This document shows, piece by piece, positions 10,040 through 19,341 of a stretch of DNA of 64,000 bases. The position numbers and the translations under genes were made by a program. This stretch comes from an uncultured Prevotellaceae bacterium (GTDB lineage Bacteria; Bacteroidota; Bacteroidia; Bacteroidales; Muribaculaceae). The stretch spans positions 62,001 to 126,000 of the forward strand of contig ONEL01000001.1 in assembly GCA_900316835.1 (NCBI GenBank), given 5' to 3'. The notes under the pieces were generated by a model. It saw nothing but the letters and a program-made list of their open reading frames with translations. It was not told where the DNA came from and did no database searches. The first letter of the stretch is position 1; the number at the start of each line of letters is the position of its first letter.

Positions 10040-10095
10040 CATCAAATTTGGTCATAAGAAAAATGACTTTTCTTATGCGATAATTTGATGTTTTT
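10040..10095 (+). promoter_or_regulatory. Long leader hairpin with T tract ahead of the polysaccharide operon
   Basis: Outer arms CATCAAATT (10040-10048) and AATTTGATG (10082-10090) are perfect complements. After a 4x4 internal loop, inner arms CATAAGAAAA (10053-10062) and TTTTCTTATG (10068-10077) pair perfectly around a 5-base loop. TTTTT follows directly. The structure sits at the predicted transcription start and resembles a promoter-proximal terminator or attenuator, or an operator. The inner stem is A/T-rich and so only moderately stable as RNA. Confidence 0.55.
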
Positions 10096-10189
10096 GTTGG
10101 GATTTTTATTTAATTTGCTAAATGATAGCGACTTGCGTGTCATTTGGCGTCCCAAATTATTGTTCCTACATCAGAATTAATAAGAATAA

Positions 10190-11266
10190 ATGATTTATCT
10201 ATTATCATTATTAAGTATTATCACTTCTATTGTTTTATTGAAGATTATAGTTGCGTGGTCTTACAAAATGAAAGTGTTCGATTCGCAAGGAGGACGCAAG
10301 ATACATCATGGTAATATTCCTCGCGTGGGTGGAATAGCATTTGTGCCAGCGGCAATTTGTTCGTTCTTGGCTTTTCTTCTTATTTTGATTTTCAATAATG
10401 ACACTTATGCACTAGGAGTTCATGATACATTCATTCACGATGCGTTTGTAATGGTGGGTGCTATCGCGATAATTTATGTCTTTGGCATTTTCGATGACGT
10501 AATTGGTTTGCGATATAGGGTGAAGTTCGGATATCAAATTCTAACAGGACTGATGATATGCTTTTTAGGTATATTCCTATGGGAACTTCATGGAATTCTA
10601 GCTCTCTATACCATTCCCATGACATTTGGCTTCGTTATTACCATTTTCTTGCTGATTTTTTCGATTAACTCATTCAACTTCATCGATGGTATTGATGGAT
10701 TGTCATCGGGTATTGCAATTCTTTCACTCAGCTATTTCTCGGTTGTACTCTACCTCCTTGACAACAAGTTCTTTGTGATGGCAATATTTTTCTTGTGCGC
10801 GGTATTGCCATTTTTCTTTTTCAATGTGTTTGGTAAAGAGGTCAGCAGGACTAAGACCTTTATGGGAGATACGGGTTCAACAGTTTTAGGACTCGTTTTG
10901 TTTCTGCTTGCCGTGGCTGTAAACGAAGATATTAACACAGTTTATTTACATGAAAACGCCTTTATCTTAGGATTTACGCCACTTTTGTTACCTTTCTATG
11001 ATACTATTAGCGTTGTCTTTTATCGCCTCTTAAAGGGTAAGAATCCTTTTAAGGCCGATGATAATCATTTTCATCACAAGCTTTTACGGCTTGGACTATC
11101 GCAACACTCAACTCTTATTGTTGAGTTAATTGTGTTTGTTGTCATTTGTGTGTCAACTCTCTTCTTATCAAATTATATCAATTTGAACATCATCATTGGA
11201 TGTTCATTGTTGATTTGGCTTGCTATCAACCAAACCTTGTTGGTATTCATAAAAAAAAGAAAATAA
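10190..11266 (+). CDS. Initiating phosphoglycosyltransferase, WecA/TagO (MraY-like) family
   Basis: A polytopic 358-residue enzyme that moves a sugar-1-phosphate (commonly GlcNAc-1-P) from its UDP form onto undecaprenyl phosphate at the cytoplasmic membrane, starting a lipid-linked glycan. Diagnostic motifs are GGRKIHHGNIPRVGG near the N-terminus, IFDDVIGL, NFIDGIDGLSSG (catalytic Asp region), FMGDTGST, and the C-terminal HFHHKLLRLG. It has about ten or eleven membrane segments. It is the first gene of a long operon with export and glycosyltransferase genes, as expected for the priming step of exopolysaccharide or O-antigen-like synthesis. The exact sugar cannot be read from the sequence. Confidence 0.93.
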   Translation: MIYLLSLLSIITSIVLLKIIVAWSYKMKVFDSQGGRKIHHGNIPRVGGIAFVPAAICSFLAFLLILIFNNDTYALGVHDTFIHDAFVMVGAIAIIYVFGIFDDVIGLRYRVKFGYQILTGLMICFLGIFLWELHGILALYTIPMTFGFVITIFLLIFSINSFNFIDGIDGLSSGIAILSLSYFSVVLYLLDNKFFVMAIFFLCAVLPFFFFNVFGKEVSRTKTFMGDTGSTVLGLVLFLLAVAVNEDINTVYLHENAFILGFTPLLLPFYDTISVVFYRLLKGKNPFKADDNHFHHKLLRLGLSQHSTLIVELIVFVVICVSTLFLSNYINLNIIIGCSLLIWLAINQTLLVFIKKRK

Positions 11267-11281
11267 TAAATAATTAAGCAT

Positions 11282-12076
11282 ATGAAATTAAAACAATTCT
11301 ATTTTATTTCTTTACTTGCATTGCTCATGGCATCATGCCAAGCACCAAGATTGGGATATTTCCAAGATGTGCAGTCGGGGCAAGTGCAACAGCTTCAGCC
11401 ACCCAAGCTCGTGACAGTACAACCAGGTGACAAATTGTCAATTCTTGTGGGTAGTAAAGACCCGGGACTGGCCTATCTGTTTAACTTGAACATTGTGGGA
11501 CGATATCGCACCTCACAAAGTGAGGCAAACCTCACTACTAATCAGGTGGCAAGTTATACGGTTGATGAAATGGGCGAGATTGATTTCCCGGTGATGGGTA
11601 AGTTGATGATTAAGGGAATGACACGTCGTGAGGTATCTGATTATATTAAAAATCAGCTCATTTCTCGCTCGTTGCTCAAGGACCCCGTTGTCACTGTCGA
11701 TTTCTTGGATATGACTTATTCCGTACTGGGTGAGGTTAATAGTCCGGGTCGTTTCTTGATGGATCATGACAAGACCACGCTCATTGACGCGTTGAGCCGT
11801 GCTGGCGATTTGTCAATTATGGGTAGGCGCGACAACGTGCTGGTGATGCGTGAAGAAAATGGACAAGAGAAAGCTTACCGCATCGACTTGACTAATCTCG
11901 AAAGTCTTTATGCTTCTCCTGTTTATTACCTTAAGCAAGGCGACTTGGTTTATGTTGAACCTAATGAAAAGAAAGCTCGTGAATCAACCGCTGCCGGTAA
12001 TGCGTTCTTGCAACCCACGTTGTGGATTTCGCTTGCGTCGTTATTGACTTCGGTTGCAGTCCTTATCTTTAAATAA
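11282..12076 (+). CDS. Polysaccharide export lipoprotein, Wza/BexD family
   Basis: A 264-residue outer-membrane lipoprotein. The signal ends in LLALLMASC, so Cys19 should be lipidated. A polysaccharide biosynthesis/export domain follows (VQPGDKLSILV, MGEIDFPVMGKLMIKGMTRREVSDYI), then an SLBB fold (YSVLGEVNSPGRFLMDHDKTTLIDALSRAGDLSIMGRRDNVLVMRE). A single hydrophobic helix closes the protein (LWISLASLLTSVAVLIF). Wza-type proteins form the outer-membrane channel for capsule or exopolysaccharide. The Wzc-like kinase follows after 11 bases, the usual partner. A paralogue lies at 55442-56251. Confidence 0.93.
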   Translation: MKLKQFYFISLLALLMASCQAPRLGYFQDVQSGQVQQLQPPKLVTVQPGDKLSILVGSKDPGLAYLFNLNIVGRYRTSQSEANLTTNQVASYTVDEMGEIDFPVMGKLMIKGMTRREVSDYIKNQLISRSLLKDPVVTVDFLDMTYSVLGEVNSPGRFLMDHDKTTLIDALSRAGDLSIMGRRDNVLVMREENGQEKAYRIDLTNLESLYASPVYYLKQGDLVYVEPNEKKARESTAAGNAFLQPTLWISLASLLTSVAVLIFK

Positions 12077-12087
12077 TAATTAATCCT

Positions 12088-14523
12088 ATGGACGAGAAGA
12101 CTAAGAATAATCCAACTGAATACTATAGTAATAAAGTAGAGACTAGCGATAGTGGCGGTTTTAGTTTTCAGGAGCTCTTATCATTGATCGTTAAGAAGTG
12201 GTATTGGTTCCTGATATCTATTGCGGTTTGCTTGGGTTTGGCAATCCTTTACTTGAAGGTTACACCACCGTCCTACACTCGCAAAATGTCGGTGTTGATA
12301 AAGGACATGGATAACTCATCACTAGCTAGTGAGTTTAGTACGTTCTCTACTTTTGGCCCCGGTTTAAGGCGTGCTAATGTTCATAACGAGATGCTAACTA
12401 TCAATTCACCTGAGTACGTGATTGATGTCGTTAACAAACTTAACCTCGAGATGAACTATAGCGTAAAAGGTGGGTTCTATGACAAGGTGCTTTATGGTAA
12501 GGAACTTCCCATCCAGGTGAAGTTGCCCGATGCCGACCCTTCGTTGAAGGCTGGCATGTCGGTAACGCTGCTAAAAGACGGAGCTCTTGAGCTAACCAAT
12601 TTCTGGAGTAACGATAATAATTTTGACGAAAAATCGGTCAAAAAAGTTGTAAAATCAAAGCTTGACTCTTTTACCAGTACACCCATTGGTAAGGTGGTTA
12701 TAACACCTAGCGAGTTTTATATGGGGCAGCACGACATGATAATTAACGTTTATCACAATAGTCTTGATGCCGCTACTTTGTCTTATGCTAACGCTATCAA
12801 GATTGACCTCACCGACGATAAATCGACTGTTGTGGATATTACCTATAGCGACCAGTCGATTGAACGAGCCGAGGATGTGCTTAACACTTTATATCAAGTG
12901 TATAACGAGAAATTCGTTAGCCAAAACAATGAGCAGGCCACTAAGACAATTGAGTTTATTGAAGGTGAGTTGAGCAAGATTGAAGGACAGCTAGGTGATG
13001 TGGATGCTAATATCTCTAACTATAAGAGTGAGCATCAAATCCCCGATGTGCAAGCTGCCTCACAAATCTACTTAAATAAAGCCGAGACTACCAGCAGTGA
13101 GCTGCTGAACCTGAAAAATCAGTTGCACATGGCCAAGTACATAAAAAGCCAGCTTGGTGGTGACGGAACTAAGATTTTGCCAGCCAATTCAGGTATTGAT
13201 AATCCAATGGTTTCACAGCAAATTCTTGCCTACAATGAGAAGGTTATACAACGCAATAACCTGGTGTCAAACAGTAGTGCCGCCAATCCTTATGTACAAG
13301 ATTTAGATAAGGAAATTAGCGCGATGCGTCAAGCAATAGGGGCTGCTCTTGATAATGTTATTGTCACATTAGATGGGCAAATAAACTCGTTGCAGGGAAG
13401 TGCCGCGCGCACCGAGAATAAGCTGTCGTCAAGTCCAACGCTTGAGAAAAACTTGCTTGGTGTTACTCGCAACCAGAAGGTTATGGAACAGCAATACATG
13501 TTCCTCCTGCAAAAGAAAGAGGAAAACCAGTTATCAAAGGCGTTTACAACACTCAATTCACGAATGCTGGCTAAACCCATGGGTAAAAGCTATCCTACCA
13601 AGCCTGTGAAGATGAATGTCTTTGTTATTGCAATGGTTTTGGGAATGCTTATCCCTATTGCTATTCTCTTCCTCATTAATAGCTTGCAGACTACAGTGCG
13701 CGGACGTAGCGATTTGGATGTTCTTACTATTCCATTTGTTGGCGAAATTCCATTGTCCTACAAGAAATGGAAAGGCTTGTTGTCTATATTCAACCGGCAT
13801 GATGAGGTCCGTGAGATTGTTGTCAGTGAGCAGGGAAGTGATGTTATCAATGAGGCGTTCCGAGTTGTTAGAACTAACCTTGAATTTATCTCTGGACGAG
13901 AGGGCAAGAACAAGGTTATGATGTTCACTTCGTCTAATCCTGGGTCTGGTAAGACTTTTGTGTCGGCTAATCTTGCCACAAGTTTCGCTATCAAGGGTAA
14001 GCATGTTATTATCATTGATCTTGACTTGCGTAAAGCTTCGTCTTCGACATTGGTAGGGTCTCCTAGCCAAGGTGTCGCCGACTATTTGAGTGAGCGTGTC
14101 GATGATCTGGATCGTTTAATTCTCAAGGGTAAAATCTCTCCCAATCTTGATTTCTTGCCAGTAGGAACTATTCCTCCAAACCCCACCGAGTTGCTCTTCT
14201 CGTCACGCTTCGAGGAATTAATCACTAAACTTCGCGGTATTTATGACCTTGTGGTTATTGATTGTCCTCCAGTTGAGATTGTTGCCGATGCCACCATTGT
14301 TAATAAATTATGCGACATGACAGTCTATGTTATCCGCTCGGGTGTGATGGAACGCTCTATGCTTCCTGAAGTTGAGAAGTATTACACCGATAAGCGCTTT
14401 AAGAACATGTCGGTAATTCTCAATGGCACTAACAAGGAGAATAGCGGTTATGGTCGATATGGCTACACCTACGATGTTAAGCCTAATAAAAAAAGTCGTA
14501 AAAGATATAAAAGAAAATTATAA
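12088..14523 (+). CDS. Wzc-like chain-length regulator and tyrosine autokinase
   Basis: An 811-residue inner-membrane protein that sets polysaccharide chain length and drives export with the Wza channel. Domains in order: Wzz domain with the first membrane helix (about residues 35-60), a coiled-coil periplasmic region (about 270-440), a GNVR-like segment and second helix (about 510-535), then a cytoplasmic BY-kinase. The kinase has Walker A SSNPGSGKT (about 616-624), Walker A' IIIDLDLRK (about 640-649) and Walker B LVVIDCPP (about 720). The C-terminus carries a tyrosine cluster (GYGRYGYTYD), the autophosphorylation site in this family, and a basic tail. It starts 11 bases after the Wza-like gene and ends 3 bases before the dehydrogenase gene. 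Confidence 0.94.
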   Translation: MDEKTKNNPTEYYSNKVETSDSGGFSFQELLSLIVKKWYWFLISIAVCLGLAILYLKVTPPSYTRKMSVLIKDMDNSSLASEFSTFSTFGPGLRRANVHNEMLTINSPEYVIDVVNKLNLEMNYSVKGGFYDKVLYGKELPIQVKLPDADPSLKAGMSVTLLKDGALELTNFWSNDNNFDEKSVKKVVKSKLDSFTSTPIGKVVITPSEFYMGQHDMIINVYHNSLDAATLSYANAIKIDLTDDKSTVVDITYSDQSIERAEDVLNTLYQVYNEKFVSQNNEQATKTIEFIEGELSKIEGQLGDVDANISNYKSEHQIPDVQAASQIYLNKAETTSSELLNLKNQLHMAKYIKSQLGGDGTKILPANSGIDNPMVSQQILAYNEKVIQRNNLVSNSSAANPYVQDLDKEISAMRQAIGAALDNVIVTLDGQINSLQGSAARTENKLSSSPTLEKNLLGVTRNQKVMEQQYMFLLQKKEENQLSKAFTTLNSRMLAKPMGKSYPTKPVKMNVFVIAMVLGMLIPIAILFLINSLQTTVRGRSDLDVLTIPFVGEIPLSYKKWKGLLSIFNRHDEVREIVVSEQGSDVINEAFRVVRTNLEFISGREGKNKVMMFTSSNPGSGKTFVSANLATSFAIKGKHVIIIDLDLRKASSSTLVGSPSQGVADYLSERVDDLDRLILKGKISPNLDFLPVGTIPPNPTELLFSSRFEELITKLRGIYDLVVIDCPPVEIVADATIVNKLCDMTVYVIRSGVMERSMLPEVEKYYTDKRFKNMSVILNGTNKENSGYGRYGYTYDVKPNKKSRKRYKRKL

Positions 14524-14526
14524 ATA

Positions 14527-15732
14527 ATGAAAGCGTGTTTTATGGGGCTTGGCTATATAGGCCTGCCTACAGCTATCATAGCAGCCAAAAGTGGAATTGA
14601 CATTATTGGCGTTGATATTAACTCTAAAGTAGTGGAACAAACTAATGCCGGGCATCTGCACATTGTGGAGCCAGGGCTTGAGAAGCTATTACAGGAAGTG
14701 GTGAAAAGCGGTAAACTCATTGCCGCCACAACTCCACAAGAATGTGATGCCTACTTTATTGTTGTTCCCACTCCATTCAAGGGCAATCATCAGCCCGACA
14801 TTTCTTATGTGGAGAATGCCACTCGAATGGTGCTTCCTTTGCTCAAGCCAGGCAACCTCTTTGTCATTGAGTCTACATCTCCTGTGGGAACTACCGAGCA
14901 GATGGCGGAGCTTATCTACACTGAGCGACCCGAGCTCAAGGGGAATATACACATTGCCTATTGTCCTGAGCGGGTGCTGCCGGGTAATGTAATCTATGAA
15001 CTTGTGAATAACGATAGGGTGATAGGTGGTATTGACGAGGACTCTACCACTCATGCCATCGAGTTCTATTCGCAGTTTGTAAAAGGACAACTTCATCGCA
15101 CTAACGCGCGCACTGCCGAGCTGTGCAAACTCACCGAGAACTCTAGCCGCGATGTGCAAATCGCTTTCGCCAACGAGTTATCAATGATTTGCGAGCAAGC
15201 GGGAATTAATGTTTGGGACCTCATTAATCTTGCAAATAAACATCCTCGCGTTAATATTCTCCAGCCGGGTTGTGGAGTGGGAGGACATTGCATTGCTGTT
15301 GATCCTTATTTCATAACTGCTGCCTATCCCGAGCAAGCAAAAATTATTGCCCAAGCACGAGAAATTAATAATTACAAAGCTCAATGGTGCGCCGAGAAGG
15401 TGAAAAACGCGATGCTCAAGTTTGAACTTGATAATCGCCGGAAACCTGTGGTGGCGATGATGGGACTGGCTTTCAAGCCCAATATCGACGACTTGCGTGA
15501 GTCGCCGGCTAAACGCATCACCACCGAGGTGCTTCAGAGCAAGAGCAATGCCGACATACTAGTTGTTGAGCCCAATATCACCGAGCACAATGTGTTCAAG
15601 CTCACACCCTATAACGAAGCTTATGACCGAGCCGATATTGTGGTGTTCTTGACGGCTCACAACGAGTTTAAGACACTTGAGTGGAGAGACGACAAAGTGA
15701 TTCTGGACTTTTGTGGCATCTTTAGGAAATAG
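14527..15732 (+). CDS. wecC: UDP-N-acetyl-D-mannosamine dehydrogenase-like (WecC family)
   Basis: A 401-residue nucleotide-sugar dehydrogenase that should oxidise UDP-ManNAc (or a related UDP-HexNAc) to the uronic acid with two NAD+. The Rossmann motif is [22 protein letters not shown] and YCPERVLPG follow. The catalytic Cys lies in [15 protein letters not shown], where the context [23 protein letters not shown] is close to WecC. The C-terminal domain has [17 protein letters not shown]. No WecB epimerase gene is in the window, so the substrate must be supplied from elsewhere. It implies an acidic sugar in the glycan. The next start codon follows its stop codon directly. Confidence 0.88.
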   Translation: [401 protein letters not shown]

Positions 15733-16902
15733 ATGTTACTGAGTCTGCTGGTATATAGCTTGACGGGAGCCAGCCTCTTTTACTTGGGCTGGCATGTCAA
15801 TAAGCGAGAGCAACAACTGCTGCTTAATGGTGGCAAGCACTTGCCATTCTACAGTTGGGAGATAGTGTTGTCGCTATTGCTTTTCGCGTGTGTGGCTGGT
15901 GCGCGTTACCACACTGGCTATGACCATGCTATGTACCTTGAACAATATCAGCACCTGCTAAAAACGGGGGAATTCTCTCGAACCAATTTTGAATATGGTT
16001 TTGAGTGGATTTCTCAGTTTTTTGCGTTGATAAAGGCTCATTATTTCTTCTATTTTGCCTTCTGGGCATTGTTGCAAATAGGCTTCTTATATTACGGCTT
16101 GCGCTATCACAAGCATCTGTTGTGCTGGGTAGGGCTAGGAATAATGTGTGGAACCTATTTCCTGGGATGGATGAACTCCATGCGTCAGGGAGTAGTGGTT
16201 TGCCTCTTTGTGGCGATTTTACCACTCATTAATAACAAGAAATTCCTACCTTATGCCGCTATTGTTATAGCCTCGGCATTTATTCACAAGTCAGCATTAT
16301 TGTTATTGCCGGTTTTCCTCCTGGCTTTCCTTAATATTGAGAATTGGAAGCTTAACCGCTGGTGGATGCTGGCTATTTTTGCTATCTTCGTTCTACTTGG
16401 TGCGAAACCATTTTGGCTTGACTGGTTTACCAATTATCAGTGGTTTCTTAATATTACCGGTTACGAGAATTATGGAAACATTAATGATCCCAATGTGGGA
16501 GGTACATTCCGCACTATGAGCTGGGGACCAGGGAGGTTATCAATTTTCTTTAGCAATGTGTTCATGATTTGGTTCTACCCTGAACTAAAAACACATTTCA
16601 AGGATGACAAACTCTTGCCATTGTGTTTTGTGCTAGCCTACGTTGGCATGTGCTTGAGCAACTTGGTGATGAACACTTCGCATTTCATTTTGCGCCCGCT
16701 CGACTACTTTGTGCTGTTTTACTTAATCATGGCAGCCTATCTGATGGTATATTTCATAAAGACCAAGAAAATAGCTCTTGCCATTGTCTTTTTCATGTTG
16801 TTTTATACTCATTTTATTATAAGTGTATATAAAGCGGTGTTCATCCCTAAAGATGTAACCTTACCATTCCTGTACCATTTCTTTTTCGCACCGAATTTTT
16901 AA
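15733..16902 (+). CDS. EpsG-family membrane protein, likely polysaccharide polymerase (Wzy)
   Basis: A 389-residue protein with about ten membrane helices. The segment GARYHTGYDHAMYLEQYQ after the second helix, FEYGFEWISQF, MNSMRQGVVVCLF and FIHKSALLLLPVF match the EpsG family, whose members polymerise repeat units in Wzx/Wzy-type systems. It follows the WecC-like gene with no gap. As with most Wzy proteins, sequence identity is low outside these motifs, so polymerase is an inference from fold and locus. Confidence 0.8.
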   Translation: MLLSLLVYSLTGASLFYLGWHVNKREQQLLLNGGKHLPFYSWEIVLSLLLFACVAGARYHTGYDHAMYLEQYQHLLKTGEFSRTNFEYGFEWISQFFALIKAHYFFYFAFWALLQIGFLYYGLRYHKHLLCWVGLGIMCGTYFLGWMNSMRQGVVVCLFVAILPLINNKKFLPYAAIVIASAFIHKSALLLLPVFLLAFLNIENWKLNRWWMLAIFAIFVLLGAKPFWLDWFTNYQWFLNITGYENYGNINDPNVGGTFRTMSWGPGRLSIFFSNVFMIWFYPELKTHFKDDKLLPLCFVLAYVGMCLSNLVMNTSHFILRPLDYFVLFYLIMAAYLMVYFIKTKKIALAIVFFMLFYTHFIISVYKAVFIPKDVTLPFLYHFFFAPNF

Positions 16903-16930
16903 TTTTTAATTTAGATTATTAGTTACACCT

Positions 16931-18307
16931 TTGAAGAAAACTAAAAGTACATATTTGTATGGGCAACCCGAGTTTGATAAGCGTCATGCTAGCTTTTTCA
17001 TGCTTGTAACGCTTGTGCTTCTTCTTGCTCTCACTTATATTTATGCTTTGATAGGATATAAAGAGCCAGTAGAACCCTATATGGAGAATATTAGGCTCTT
17101 TGGGACTATTGAGTATTTTTTGCTTATTTTTCTATCTCTGACCGACATTAATATTAAGTCCTTATTAAAGATAACAGTATTAACTCTATTTTCTGTAATT
17201 GTACTTATCAAGATAACATATAATTACGTAGATGTTGATATTTTTGGGCTATCAAAGGATGCTTATACTTATTTAAGATTTGGCATGAAATACTGTGATA
17301 GATCCTACCCTGATTTCGTAAATGCGATTTATAATCAGTCTTTTCATGTTGATGATTTAGGATATTTTTCTCTTTTCTATATATTCTATAATATTTATCC
17401 CGACAATAACTTCATTGTTTATAGTATTGTCTTATTGAACCTGGTTTTCCTCTATGTGTCATCTTTCTATTTCTATAAGTTATCTAGGCAATTATGTGGT
17501 AGTGATAATGCGTCAAAACTAATTGTTATATTGTGGTGTGCTTCTCCCTACTTGATGCTCGTTATTTGCAATGGAATGAAAGAGGTATTCTTTACCTCTA
17601 TTATTATAGTTGCGGTTTATAATATATATAAGTATAAAGCTACTAAAAACCTCTTTAATCTGGCGGGGGCATTTGTGTTTGCTACATTTTGTCTTTTCTT
17701 TCGTACCGCTGTTTTCTACATGCTCATTGCAACTTTTATTGTTATTCTCACAATGACACAAAGGAATAAAAAGCTTTATTTCATAATCATAATTTCTGTG
17801 TTGGCTACTTTCCAGATTATTACACCTTTTATAATTGAGGATGTCATGGGGCTTTCTCTTGAAATAATTGTAAAAGCCACTGCTTGGAGAATTGAGAGAA
17901 GTGCGGCTGGACAAGCTTCCTATGCGGGATATTTACCGGTTTTGGCTGCTGTTTTAGGACCATTTCCAATATTTGACCGTGCTGCCATTTATTCTATTGA
18001 GTTCTCACAGGCGGTTTTTGTTAAGGATGTTTTGGGCTTAAGTTTCTACTTGGGCGTGTATGACAAGATTAATCGTCTTGATATAAACTTTTTGCCTCTG
18101 ATTATATACATTGTGCTTAATTTATTTATGATGATATTTGCCGGAGTTACACTCGACATCCGCTATCACATGACCTATCTTCCATTCTTTTTCCTTATTG
18201 CGATACCTTATCTTAAGAAGAAAACACTCTGGGACTGGGGATTTATTGCAATGATTCTTGTGATCATTTATTTCTATGGTACAAGAAGGCTTAGTATTGT
18301 AAGCTAA
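16931..18307 (+). CDS. Polytopic membrane protein of the polysaccharide operon (Wzy-like or lipid-linked glycosyltransferase-like)
   Basis: A 458-residue protein with about eleven hydrophobic helices separated by short loops. The start is probably the TTG at 16931 (MKKTKSTYLYGQPEFDKRH); the next in-frame Met is residue 24, already inside the first helix. Short motifs such as AYTYLRFGMKYCDRSYPDF and LILWCASPYLMLVICNGMKEVFFTS resemble oligosaccharide polymerases and GT-C transferases. No family signature is decisive. The DNA is visibly richer in A/T than the genes before it. It lies between the EpsG-like gene and a GT2 gene, so a role in assembling or modifying the glycan is inferred. Confidence 0.65.
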   Translation: MKKTKSTYLYGQPEFDKRHASFFMLVTLVLLLALTYIYALIGYKEPVEPYMENIRLFGTIEYFLLIFLSLTDINIKSLLKITVLTLFSVIVLIKITYNYVDVDIFGLSKDAYTYLRFGMKYCDRSYPDFVNAIYNQSFHVDDLGYFSLFYIFYNIYPDNNFIVYSIVLLNLVFLYVSSFYFYKLSRQLCGSDNASKLIVILWCASPYLMLVICNGMKEVFFTSIIIVAVYNIYKYKATKNLFNLAGAFVFATFCLFFRTAVFYMLIATFIVILTMTQRNKKLYFIIIISVLATFQIITPFIIEDVMGLSLEIIVKATAWRIERSAAGQASYAGYLPVLAAVLGPFPIFDRAAIYSIEFSQAVFVKDVLGLSFYLGVYDKINRLDINFLPLIIYIVLNLFMMIFAGVTLDIRYHMTYLPFFFLIAIPYLKKKTLWDWGFIAMILVIIYFYGTRRLSIVS

Positions 18308-18328
18308 TACGTTAAGAAAAACACCTTT

Positions 18329-19291
18329 ATGACGGTTTCTATAATAATACCTGTTTACCGAAGTCAAGATTATATTGAAAAATGTGTAAGATCGGTTTTC
18401 AACCAAACTTACAAAGACTTAGAAATCATAATAGTCGATGATTGTGGTAATGACAATAGTATTGATATCATAAAAAAGGTGCTGGTGGATTTTCCCGACG
18501 TGGCTCCTAATGTAAAGATATTGAGAAACCGTGTTAATAGTGGTAGCGCTGCTTCTCGAAAAAATGGGATGAGCGTTGCTACAGGAGAATATATATTGCA
18601 AATTGATAGTGATGACTATGTGGAATTATCAATGGTGGAGAAGATGGCTAAAAAAGCCATTGAAGATGATGCCGACATGGTAGTGTGCAACTATTATAAC
18701 ATTACACATAAAGGTGTTGATATAATCAAAATAGATAAAACACATGACAATATAGAGTTTGCTTCTAAAGTTTTGCGTGGATATATTCATGCAGGGGTTT
18801 GGAATAAGATGATGCGTCGTTCTATTCTTGAAGATCATGATATCTATCCGGTTCCTGGTCTGAATATGAGTGATGACATGACCATTTTGTTCCGTGGACT
18901 CATTTTTTTTAACAAAATATCATTTATTGACGATCCTCTATATCACTATAACCGGATTATTCCTGGTAGTTTTTCACGAAGTGCATATCCCATGGCTAAT
19001 GATATTAGCATCATCAATCTATTTGACAGTTTCTTGAAAAGAAACAAAATTGACAATCCACAATTATTGGAATCTTTTCAAATGTTCAAAATTGGACGTT
19101 TAGGGCGCACTCTTTTAGATTGTGATCTTGACGAGGTGAAGAGAAATAGGGAAGTTTTTTCCTTTGAGAATCGGCTAATAATGAAGCATAAGCATCTCCC
19201 CATTCATTATCGCTTAATCGTGTGGGCCTATTCTCATCATTTATTACCTGTGGTTTTCTTGTTACGACAGATTAGGAAACAAATGAGATAA
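18329..19291 (+). CDS. Glycosyltransferase family 2
   Basis: A 320-residue GT-A fold glycosyltransferase. The N-terminus VSIIIPVYRSQDYIEKCVRS, then LEIIIVDDCGND, RNSGSAASRKNG-type spacing and the metal-binding DSDDY are characteristic of GT2. The C-terminal part carries SRSAYPMANDISI and a membrane-facing hydrophobic tail. Such enzymes add a sugar from a nucleotide donor to the growing lipid-linked oligosaccharide at the inner face of the membrane. Donor and acceptor are unknown. Like its neighbours on either side it is A/T-rich. Confidence 0.9.
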   Translation: MTVSIIIPVYRSQDYIEKCVRSVFNQTYKDLEIIIVDDCGNDNSIDIIKKVLVDFPDVAPNVKILRNRVNSGSAASRKNGMSVATGEYILQIDSDDYVELSMVEKMAKKAIEDDADMVVCNYYNITHKGVDIIKIDKTHDNIEFASKVLRGYIHAGVWNKMMRRSILEDHDIYPVPGLNMSDDMTILFRGLIFFNKISFIDDPLYHYNRIIPGSFSRSAYPMANDISIINLFDSFLKRNKIDNPQLLESFQMFKIGRLGRTLLDCDLDEVKRNREVFSFENRLIMKHKHLPIHYRLIVWAYSHHLLPVVFLLRQIRKQMR

Positions 19292-19341
19292 TATTGTTCT
19301 TACTTTAAAGGACTATTTACTTAATAATTAAGAGTTTAACA

